Shown here: positions 1 to 9,500 of the stretch, one piece after another | How the letters are laid out: the number at the start of each line of letters is the position of its first letter | Numbering within the stretch: the stretch's first letter is position 1 | Assembly: GCA_000827265.1 (NCBI GenBank) | Contig: KN834951.1 | Coordinates: 4,154-16,130, forward strand | Length of the DNA stretch: 11,977 bases | Reading direction: 5' to 3' | Source of the DNA: Collybiopsis luxurians FD-317 M1 | Lineage: Eukaryota; Basidiomycota; Agaricomycetes; Agaricales; Omphalotaceae | Made by a program: the position numbers and the translations under genes | Notes under the pieces: model-generated | Databases searched by the model: none | What the model saw: the letters and a program-made list of their open reading frames with translations, nothing else | Told to the model about the DNA's origin: nothing

Positions 1-2610
1 CATGTTTACCTTGACGACATCTTTGTGTTCAGTGATTCAATTGAAGAACATGAACAACATTTACAATTAGTATTTGACAAACTGCGAGAACAGCAGTTAT
101 ACTTGAAAGCCAGCAAAGTCCAGCTGTATGCTGAAGTTATGGACTGTCTTGGACATCTTATTGATGACAAGGGTCTTCATGCTGATGCTGACAAGCTGGC
201 ACAGATCCGAAATTGGCAAACACCTAGAAACTATCATGAGATTCAGAAGTTTCTAGGATTGGTCAATTACCTTGCACATTTCTTACCTGATATCTCAGCA
301 TGGACTACTCCTCTATCTGAAATGTCTAAGAATGGTCAGCCATTCTTTTGGCGAGACATTCATAATGTGTGCTTTCAGAACATTAAGGACTTATGCTGTA
401 AAGTCCCAATACTAAAGCCAATTGATCCACGTAAGGTGGAATCAATTTGGATTATTTGCAATGCATCAGTATCTGGGGTCGGTGCAATGTACTGACAAGG
501 ACTTACCTGGCAAACTTGTAGGCCTGCAGGGTTCATGTCTCATAAGTTCACAGATGCCCAATGCAATTACCGTGTCTATGAAACCGAAACACTTGCCATT
601 CTCGAGGCTTTACTCAAATGGGAAGATAAATTGATCGGCTACAAAATTCATGTAGTAACTGATCATGAGGCCTTACAATTTTTCCAAACGCAGAAACGTT
701 TGACAAGCCATCAAATGCAATGGATGGAATACTTATCACAATTTGATTTTGATATCACTTACGTGAAAGGTGTCACTAATAAAGTAGCTGACGCATTGTC
801 GCGGTATTATGAGTCTGACACGCTAGATGATAAGTGTGAAACTCATGAATATGTTAATGCAGACATCCGACTAGATAAATATGGTGAAGACTTACCATTA
901 GGTCGGAAAGAAGAATTAATAGAGCATATATGAGCAATGCGGCGCACTAAGGTTCAGGAACAACCAGAACCTTGGGACATAGAAGCCGCCGAATTGGAAG
1001 CTGCACGTGAGCCAGATCCAAATGAGGAAAGGCCATTACAGGAATTGAACCCGACCGCATTTGAAAGTCGCATGAAGGGCAATAATCTACAAGGACATAT
1101 TGAGAATTCGGACTCAGAATTTTTAGAAGACATAAAAAATTCTTATCAGTCCGATACTTTATTCAAAAAGATACTTATTGCTCCAGATGACCATATTAGA
1201 TTCAATGTCAAAGATGGTTTAATCTGGACTAAGAATATCGCTGGAGAAAAGGTACTTTGTATACCACAATCCCCAAAAGGTAAAAGATCCCTACGAGGTT
1301 TGATCCTTGAACAGGGTCACCAAACCTTAGGCCATTTTGGGCCACAGCGCACCGCTGACTACATACGATGTTGGTATTGGTGGCCACGCATATATGGAAT
1401 GACAGATGACTTTTGCAAATCATGCGAAACATGTCATCGCGCAAAAGGGAATTACCAGAAGCCACAAGGTAAACTACATAGCATGCCGGTACCAAACCGT
1501 CCATGGCAATCTATTGGAATGGACTTTATTGGTCCATTTCCTGAAGTACAGGGCTACAATTACCTGTGGGTAATAATTTGTAGACTAACATCTCAAGTTC
1601 ACCTGATACCATGTAAAACAAGTGATACTGCTATCGATTTATCCTTATTATACATGAAGGAAATTGTCCGATTGCATGGACTACCTTCATCTATAGTATC
1701 TGATCGCGACCCTAAATTTACTTCTACCTGGTGGCGCGAACTGCATCAGCTATTAGGTGCGAAATTGCTGATGTCAACATCATTCCATCCACAAACGGAT
1801 GGAATAACCGAACGAATGAATTGTTCTATTGGCCAAATCTTCCGGTCATCTATAAGACCGGATCAAAAAGATTGGCTTATCAAGGTACCCATAGTGGAGT
1901 TTGCCTTGAATTCGAGCATCAACGAGACAACAGGATTTGCTCCATTTGAGCTCACTTATGGATATATTCCATCCATGTTATTGGAAATCAGGAATAAGAC
2001 TGAGGTACCAGTTGGAATACGTGCATTTGCTATACAAGCAATGCAAAACCTATTTGATGCACATGATTCAATAATTGAATCACATGTATTTCAGACTCAT
2101 AGTGCAAATAAGCATAGACGAACTGAATCAGATATTATTATTGGTTCCAAAGTCTACTTATCAGCTAAGAATCTCAGTCTACCTAAAGGACGGGCATCAA
2201 AATTGCTCCCTAAATTCGTTGGACCATATACTGTGCTGGAAGCACATCCACAGTCATCTACATATCGACTTGACTTACCAGATGAACTAAAAAATCGCCG
2301 CATACATGATAATTTTCATGTTAGCATGCTTCGACCCTACCATGAGTCTGATACTATGCTATTTCCGGATCGCACTAAACCAGAACCATACGATTTTGGT
2401 GCGCCTCCGGAAGCGGAAGAATTTGTTCTTTCTATTGAGAACCACAAATGGAGTAAGAAATCTCCATTGTTTGAAGTTCACTGGGCCTTGGGCGACATTA
2501 CCTGGGAGAATTACTCAACGGTAAACAATCTCAAAGCTCTGGATGAATACTTTACATTACATGGTGTTTCTAAATGGCAGGATTTGCCGAAACGCACCAG
2601 GAAAACATAG
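1..2610 (+). pseudogene. pol: Element A pol, 5'-truncated by the window: RT, RNase H, integrase, chromodomain-like
   Basis: One reading frame (frame 1) runs from base 1 to the TAG at 2608-2610, broken by TGA at 493-495 and TGA at 931-933. It starts at the RT active site (YLDD, codons 3-6), followed by the RT thumb. RNase H spans about 440-810; its first catalytic Asp, normally in a DAS motif, reads Asn (AAT, 460-462), so RNase H is probably dead, while the later VTDH Asp is kept. An acidic linker (about 960-1150) leads to integrase. Its HHCC zinc finger is intact (two His near 1318-1335, CETC near 1426). The DDE triad is present as GAC 1522, GAT 1702 and GAA 1810, with exact D-35-E spacing. 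A GPY-type motif lies near 2221. The tail (about 2410-2580) resembles a chromodomain. The 931 stop fits CGA to TGA; at 493 family members usually have Gly. Confidence 0.9.
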
Positions 2611-2663
2611 AACAATGAAAAAGGAATTAGTTCATTGACCCTATGAAGTAATGTGAAGTTTAG

Positions 2664-2671
2664 ATATAAAG
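2664..2671 (+). promoter_or_regulatory. TATA-like box upstream of the third gene of element A
   Basis: ATATAAAG lies 55-62 bases upstream of the ATG at 2726, in the 115-base gap between the pol stop and the next gene. This is a usual distance for a fungal TATA box giving a short 5' leader. It suggests that the third gene could be transcribed from its own promoter rather than read from full-length genomic RNA. The call rests on motif and position only; AT-rich matches also arise by chance. Confidence 0.4.
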
Positions 2672-2725
2672 AGGACACAGAGTCAAATTAGGGATACACC
2701 TCTCTGATTTCGCCCGAAATCCATC

Positions 2726-5072
2726 ATGAATACCTTTGATGCTCACGCTGACAATGGCCCACAACCAAATGCTGCCACTAATGGTCAACCATATCCCATT
2801 ATGGGTGCTCACAGTGCGCCTCAAGCATTTGGGAATCCAGGAAATGCGTTCAATGGCTACAGTATGTAACCTTAACGCTTCGTATATATAGACTATTAAT
2901 TATATGCGCATACATGCATCTTTTGCAGGGGAAGGGACTGCGTATAATTATCCATCTGGACCCACACCAGCATTCAATTTTCCATATCCCCCTCCTTACA
3001 ATATTCCCTCTTATCCATACTACACGTATCCCATGCCTTACAGCACCACTATGCCATTGCAGACACCAAATATTGATACCCTGATGAACGACTCTCTTAG
3101 TAAAATGACAGTCGATTCATCTGTAGCCGAGGCTACTACATTTAGTGCTTCTGAGAAGCCTAATTCTGAGATGGTAACCAGGCCGTCAAATGTCATTAGC
3201 TCCGAGGAGCATGCATGTACAAGAACAATTAGCCCCATTCCGCAAGTAGCCAATAATGTTACTTCTGCGATTGGCACGTGGATCCCGGTACACAACAGAT
3301 CGGGTCCAGAACACTGTCACTTTGATGGTTCTTGCTGCCTTAGCTATAGAGAGCATGAGATGTTTGCCATAATTGATGAAGATGCATCATACCGCAAGGC
3401 TTTTGGCATTATGCAAGCCTGGGTGGTAGACAAATACTTCGAGGAAAAGAAGAAGGGTAACCTTGACCCATTTGGTGTAATGAATGAGCCTGAAATCCAC
3501 AGCACTCATTACATTCCCCATGCTATGTGCGGTGCTGGAACTAATCGGTGCGATAACACTATCTCTATACGCACTGGTCATCGTAACCATCTGTATAAAG
3601 ATAATAAGGGATTCAATAAACGTGAGTCTAAAAATATTGATGACTCAGTTCATATCCCTAAGGAAATCATAGAAAGAAATGCTGAAATAGATTCATCCGA
3701 CTTACAATTTACAGTTGGATCTGTACCAGGATTTACCACAAAGAATAAGCAACGCGCAAGTCGCTATCATCCTGGCATTGGTACCATCGATCCCGAACCT
3801 TTTGCAGATGCCAGTGAACGATATGTTTCACTCCGACTAATGCATTTCAGACCAGGCCACGCGCTAGCAAATGGCTTTGTGTTTGACATCGCACATTCAG
3901 GAAAACTTCTTGAGGCTCGAGAGAAACTCAGACCCAGGACCTATGATCTTACCGAGAAAGTCCAACCAATTCCCCTTACCAATGATAACTTCACTTGCCA
4001 GGCATGAGGCTATCCAGTTGATAAGCCTTCTGCTCAATCCATCTTCACTCAAGCCAACCAGCTTGGAAACTTAAATGGACTATATGCTATGATTGATATT
4101 CATCATGGAATTAGTCTTCGTCGTCGACTGGAGCAGGAGAGTGGTCACCAGACCATCACTTCTGCTGAATGTATTGTAGAAGCACAGTTCCGTCTGCCGA
4201 GTTGGGCCAAACGGTCAACTAACATTGATGGATTAGGCTTCTATTCAAAAGAGTCACCATACGCTTGGGAATCAATCAGCGTACCGTCAGTTGACCAGCC
4301 CAAGTTAATTGAATCATCGTCACATCACTGGGCATATTGGTTGGCAACTCACGGTAATATTCTCGACCATCCCGGAGTAATGGTCACTGATAGTGGGATT
4401 ATTGACACTAATACTATCGAAGGATACCGTCTTCTTCACATCCTGGACCCCTCTTACACATCTGAACAATCTCTCTTTCGAGAGTTGTTCATCACCATTC
4501 TGGCCTTACCACAGTTGTATGGCCAACTTATTGAATTCAATCATCTAATGGTAGCGCCTGAAATCAGCCTTACCAAATGTCCTTTCGAGCCAAGAACTCT
4601 TGGTGATGTTGCTCACCACATGACTAGCTGTGGATTAACTGAGCACAAGGTGAATAGCTTACTACAGTATAGCCAGCTATTCTGCCTAGACAAGATCCAT
4701 GTATTCCAGAAGTCTAAACGTGATTCGGATGCTGAAGTCTGGCTCCAAATTCTTCGACGTTCCAACCTTCGGATGTTGATTGCTGACTGTGTTCCTCAAG
4801 AGGATCCGGCATTGACACTTCCAGAACATTGGGATCATCAGCAACTGATGGAATATTGTCGCCGGAAGATGGTTACTCGAGGACAAAAGACTCGAGGTAC
4901 CTTACCTACTGTCTGGAAGATGAGTCGTACTCATATTCCAATGAATCCTGAAATGGGTGATCTCCATGTTGACATGGCTAACCTTTCACTTGGTGAATCA
5001 TCCAAAGGTAATACAGCTACATCAATTAGTGAAGGATCTAATAACAAACCACTTGAACAAATGAACGAGTAG
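2726..5072 (+). pseudogene. Third gene of element A, spliced, unknown function, one internal TGA
   Basis: The predicted coding sequence joins 2726-2861 and 2929-5072 (759 codons before the TAG at 5070-5072). Exon 1 opens at the first ATG after an in-frame TGA at 2705; without splicing it would stop at 2867. Removing the 67-nt intron joins the exons in phase and enters a frame open to 5072 except for TGA at 4005-4007 (codon 405), which would be Arg if CGA mutated. Residues about 51-90 are rich in Pro, Tyr and Phe. A small His/Cys cluster (HCHFDGSCC) lies near residues 173-181. The C-terminal half is mixed charged and hydrophobic with no obvious membrane anchor. I see no signal peptide, CCHC zinc knuckle, protease or RT motif, and do not recognise the family. 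It occupies the position of env in errantiviruses but does not look like an envelope protein. It could be a relocated gag-like protein, a captured host gene or a regulator. Confidence 0.7.
2862..2928 (+). other. Predicted 67-nt intron in the third gene of element A
   Basis: The donor GTATGT (2862-2867) is the favoured fungal 5' splice site and the acceptor is TTTTGCAG (2921-2928). The length fits basidiomycete introns. Exon 1 contributes 136 coding bases (phase 1); the codon is completed by GG at 2929-2930 and the frame then matches the long downstream frame. The intron contains an in-frame TAA at 2867. Branch-site candidates are CTTAAC at 2871 and the looser CTATTAAT at 2893; neither is decisive. 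Confidence 0.7.
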
Positions 5073-5088
5073 ATCCTTGCAGGATTCT

Positions 5089-5100
5089 AGTGGGGGAGGG
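5089..5100 (+). promoter_or_regulatory. Polypurine tract of element A (plus-strand DNA primer site)
   Basis: AGTGGGGGAGGG (one T) ends directly at the first base of the LTR, 16 bases after the stop of the third gene. This is where the RNase H-resistant primer for plus-strand synthesis lies in LTR retrotransposons. Its position shows that the third gene belongs inside element A rather than being a separate insertion. Confidence 0.85.
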
Positions 5101-5315
5101 TGTAACGGCACATCCTCCTATGGTAGGTACTATTCCTTTTTAAGTGTACATTACTTAATATACATGAACATTCGTATATAAGGCCGTACTGGCCATTATT
5201 GTAGGGATCTAGAAAACCTCTTACCATTGCCTACATAGCCTGTACCTACGGACATCTATAAAACCTGTCTACGTTAGGTCTTGGGCACTGGGCCCGGTAA
5301 GATACCCGCTTTACA
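5101..5315 (+). repeat. Complete 3' LTR of element A, 215 bp
   Basis: It begins TGTAACGGCACATCC immediately after the polypurine tract and ends TTTACA, giving a 5-bp perfect inverted terminal repeat (TGTAA/TTACA). A TATA box lies inside. CpG dinucleotides occur up to the end (for example in CCCGCT at 5306-5307) and vanish just after it. The short length is within the range of fungal gypsy LTRs. The 5' copy is outside the window, so the right border is inferred from the termini, the CpG change and the start of foreign gag sequence at 5316. Confidence 0.85.
5175..5182 (+). promoter_or_regulatory. TATA box within the LTR of element A
   Basis: TATATAAG lies 75 bases into the LTR. In the 5' copy this would drive the genomic transcript, with the R region starting roughly 25-60 bases downstream. 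A second TATA-like string, CTATAAAA, occurs at 5257-5264, so the start site cannot be fixed from sequence. Confidence 0.5.
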
Positions 5316-6558
5316 CTGCCCCCCCAGTTCCACTTGCCCTCACTGCCCCACCAGCCTCAACCACTGTAACTGCCCACCCATCACCTGCACCCTCACCAGT
5401 ACCCCTACTACCAATGTCATGTTCTCCCCCCATCCCAAGCATGTCTCAGCAAAGCCTTGACCAGCTTATGCATAACCTGATCCAGCAGGTTGCAGCCCTT
5501 ACAACCAGCTTGCAAAATAATATCACTATCACTACCAAGTCCAGCATGGTCAAACCAGACCCCTTTCAAGGTCAGAGTAGTGCAGAAGCTCATTGCTTCA
5601 TAGCCCACTTTGAGAGCTGGGCATCAGGATAGTCAGACTTAAAAGGAGACAGGGCCAAGGCCATCAAAGCAGCCCTAGGATTTCTCTCAGGGGGAGCAGC
5701 AGATTGGGCCACCCCTATCTATCAACATTTAATGCCAAACAGGTACTGTTTAATGGGGAATGGGCAGAGTTCCTTCAAGCATTCAAACTCAGATTTGAAT
5801 CCATCAATCCAGGCATGGAAGCCCACAATGCAATCAAAAAGGTACAACAAGAGAAAGGACAGACTGTCGCAGAATTTGCTCAGAAGTTCAAAAACATTGG
5901 TGATCAAAGTGGACTCTCAGACACTGACCTCCAGGAACAGTTCTATGCTGCTCTCCTCCCAGAAATTCATCAAAATCTCATCATAGTCAATATTGCTCAA
6001 GGGTTAGCCAAAACCCTTGATGAGGCCATCAGGTGGGCCATATCTGTTGATGTTTTCTTGCATGACCCTAGCATGAGTAGTTGACAGCTTAACCACTCTA
6101 ATACTCCCACTCATCATGCTGATCCATATGCTATGAATATTGATGCCAACTGGACAAGCAATGGCAACACCCAAGATGGCTTTATAGCTTGTATGCATGG
6201 GTGCTGCTATGGCTGTGGGTCTCAAAGCCACAAGGAGTGAAACTGTCCACAGAAGGATACAGTATGCCATTACTGCACACACTGCAGCCATTTAGAGGCA
6301 GTCTGTCAGGACAAGTTTATGGACTTGGAGTGCAATCATGGTAGATGTCAGCCCCCTCACCAACAGATATCAGCCACCTCCTCAGTACCATTCACCTTAT
6401 TCCAAAATGAACCAGCCCAGGTTGCTGCCTCAGTTCCTTCTCCTACTGCCTCCACCACTACGACCCCTGACTTCACTGTCCAGATTGCTCAGCTACAGGA
6501 ACTCCTAAACTATGCCAATGCCATGGCCCCTAATGCATCCTGCCCAGAGGATTTTTAA
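5316..6558 (+). pseudogene. gag: Element B gag, 5' end displaced, with two CCHC zinc knuckles
   Basis: The frame is open from the junction at 5316 through an Ala/Pro/Thr/Ser-rich linker, then a capsid-like region (about 5480-6080) of the Retrotrans_gag type. Two CX2CX4HX4C zinc knuckles follow: the first at about 6208-6249, with its Arg codon turned into TGA (6238), the second at about 6268-6309. The frame ends at TAA 6556-6558. Breaks are TAG 5630, a 1-nt deletion near 5727 (frame 2 to frame 1), TGA 6082 and TGA 6238. In life it would form the particle and bind genomic RNA. The real start lies beyond element A. Confidence 0.85.
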
Positions 6559-6560
6559 TG
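6556..6560 (+). promoter_or_regulatory. TAATG gag-stop/pol-start overlap
   Basis: The TAA ending gag overlaps by one base an ATG that opens the pol frame (-1 relative to gag). From this ATG the pol frame reads into protease with only nonsense mutations in between. Stop/start pentamers of this kind support coupled termination-reinitiation in some RNA viruses. Whether it worked so here is inference, because the element is heavily mutated. Confidence 0.4.
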
Positions 6561-9500
6561 AGGGTGCCCATCTCGGCTGCACCAAGAGCACCCCCTGAAC
6601 AGTTCACTATATATGCTACTTCCTCATAACTCCCATTATGTGAAATATCTACAATTTTGGAAATAGACCCCAATGCATCACATTTCTGAATTCAAGTAAA
6701 GATAAGGGGAAGAAGACATAGCATAGCAACTGTGGCCATGGTGGACTGTGGAACCACCACTTTATTCTTGGATAATGACTTTGTCAAATGGCATAACCTA
6801 AGGACATTTCCACTATGACAACCTATAAACATCTTCAACATTGATGGTACCCCAAATTGTGCAGGGCAGATCACACAGTTTGCACATCTCACAGTAGATA
6901 AGCAAGAACACTGGACAGATTTTCTGGCCACAAACCTGGGAGGTGAGGATATCATTCTTGGACTCCCATGGCTTCTGAAGATAAATCCAGAAATTGACTG
7001 GGAAAAAGGGTGGCTCTCAGTTAAACTGCAGAAAGTAACCATTGAAGATGTGCCTGAGGATATAGAAGGACTAGAGAATAGTAGAGTGGTAGCAGTTACC
7101 ACTGATGGTTCCATCCTGGAACAAATTGTACCTGATTCCTCACCCACATCCAAGTTAGTCAAAGAAGAAGTATCATCAGCACCAGAAGAGGGGTTGCCCC
7201 TGTGTCAAATTCAAGCTAACCAAGCAATACACTGATCTTGGGTCAAGGCAGGGATTCTTCTAGATGCAGCAGAAGAGGTATGGTGTGCAGCAGGATATAC
7301 CTACTCTCAACAACTGGCAGAACAGGCTCAAAAAGACAAACCAACCAAAACATTTGAGGAGATGATTCCAGAGCTGTATTGAGATTTTGGGAAAGTATTC
7401 TTTGAATCAGCATCTGAATGACTACCTGCCCATCAACCCTGAGATCATGCAATAGAATTGGTACCTGGTGCACCTGAGACAATGCATACCAAGGTCTACC
7501 CTATGTCCCTGAATGAACAAGAGGAACTTGATCATTTTCTAGATGAGAATCTACAGAAAGGCTACATCTGACCCTCAAAATCTCCACTATTGTCACCAGT
7601 TTTCTTTGTAAATAAGAAAGATGGGAAGCTTTGTTTTGTCCAGGATTATTGCAAGCTCAATCAATTTACCATTAAAAGCTGCTACCCCTTACTACTCACT
7701 GCCAACATCATTAGTTGTCTTCAGGGTACACACTACTTCACTAAATTTGATGTCCACTGGGGATACAATAACATATGGATCAAGCAAGGTGATGAGTGGA
7801 AAGCTGCATTTTCTACCAACCATGGCCTGTTTGAGCCTAATGTCATGTTCTTTGGCCTTACTAACTCACCTGCCACATTTCAAGCACTGATGAACTTGAT
7901 CTTTGCAGATCTTATAGCAGCAGGAAAAGTGGCAGTATATCTGGATGACATCCTTATCTTCAGTGGCCAGTTAGATGAACACAGAGAAGTAGTCCATGAA
8001 GTCTTGGCCAGACTCCAGAAGAATGACCTCTATCTATGACCAGAAAAGTGCAAATTTGAACAAGAGCAGATTGAATATCTAGGGCTGGTAATACAGGAAG
8101 GGGAGGTAAGGATGGACCCAGTAAAAGTGGCAGCTGTCCACAATTGGCCAACCCCCTGGAACCTTCATGAGCTACAAGGATTTCTGGGGTTTGCTAACTT
8201 CTACTGCTGATTCATATGCAACTTTGCTAGGATAGCCTGGCCCTTAAATGACCTAACCAAAAATAATGTTGGCTTTGACTGGGGAATGCAACAACAAGAA
8301 GCATTTGAGACACTACACACAGCATTTACTTCTGCACCAATACTAACACTTTGGGATCCAGACAAGCCAACACAGGTTGAAGTAGATGTATCTGGATATG
8401 CAACTGGTGGGGCACTTTTCCAGAAACAGGATGATGGCCAGTGGCATCCTGTTGCTTTTCATTCAGCCTCCATGCAGGCAGCAGAGCGGAATTATGAGAT
8501 CTATGATTGGGAGATGCTAGCAGTAATTGAAGCATTAAAAGACTGGAGAAGTTTCCTGAAAGGCCCCCCTCAACCATTCAAAATTGTCACTGATCACTCC
8601 AATTTAGAGTTTTGGTGGATAGCACAAGACCTCAGCTGACACCAGGCTCACTGGGCACTCTGGCTTTCTCAATTTAATTTCTGCATGGTACATGAACTAG
8701 GCAAGGCAAATACCCAAGCAGATGCTCTATCCCATATGGCACACCACCAGGTATCAGATAATGAGGACAACTGACAACAGACTGTCCTCAAGCCTGAGCA
8801 CTTCACCCAAGTTGCCACCACAATTCTACACAACCCACTGGAAGATAAGATCTGGAAGGCTTCACAAAGGGAAGCACAGGTATTGGAAGGGTTGGAAGAA
8901 TTGAAGAAAAAGGGACTACAATGGCTAGTAGATGGGATTGCAGAGTGGGAAGAGGACAACAGACTGGTCTACCACTGGGGACAGGTTTATGTACCACCAG
9001 ACAATGAACTACACACTGAGGTTCTCCAGCAATGTCATGACAATCCCTCAGCTGGCTACCCAGGACTCCATAGCACCCTCAATCTTGTCAGTACCCATTT
9101 CTGGTGGCCCACTATGTAATCCTTTGTAGAGAAGTATGTCAAAGGATGTGAAACCTATGCAAGGAAAAAGATCCAATGGCATCCTTGTGCAGTAACACAA
9201 CTGCTTGACATTCCAGCTGGGTTATGGGAGGAAGTGGGGGTAGACCTAATCACTCAGCTCCCCAAGTCTAATGGGTATGATGCCATCCTAGTCTGCACAG
9301 ATATTTTTGGCAAACAGATCCATGCTATCCCCTGCACCACCAATATCACCACTGAAAGTGTAACAGATATCTACTACTGAGAAATCTTCTGTCTCCATGG
9401 CCTTCCCCTAGGCTTCATATCAGATTGAGGACCCCAGTTCTCAGCAAAGCTTATGCAATCTCTCCTTTCCTGTTTAGGCATCAGATCAAATCTAACATCT

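Larger units (their letters stand above)
1..5315 (+). mobile_element. Element A: 3' part of a Ty3/gypsy LTR retrotransposon with an extra third gene
   Basis: The order is pol (RT, RNase H, integrase, chromodomain-like tail), a spliced accessory gene, a polypurine tract and an LTR. RT-RNase H-IN order is the Ty3/gypsy order. The 5' LTR, primer binding site, gag, protease and most of RT lie to the left of the window. CpG is plentiful (about 21 in the first 960 bases by eye) and the reading frames carry only three nonsense codons and no frameshift, so it looks much younger than its right-hand neighbour. Its right end at 5315 coincides with an abrupt loss of CpG and with entry into the middle of another element's gag, which marks it as the inserted, younger partner of a nest. 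Confidence 0.9.

Noticed and set aside
3038..3590. Minus-strand frames opposite the third gene of element A
   Set aside because: They are short and unrecognised, and they lie opposite a continuous spliced plus-strand frame.
2726..5072. Calling the third gene of element A an envelope gene
   Set aside because: The position fits, but there is no visible signal peptide, transmembrane anchor, fusion peptide or furin-type site.
6692..7162. Minus-strand open frame of 156 codons
   Set aside because: It lies antisense to the protease region of element B, where pol is recognisable on the plus strand. The low stop density is a by-product of that composition.
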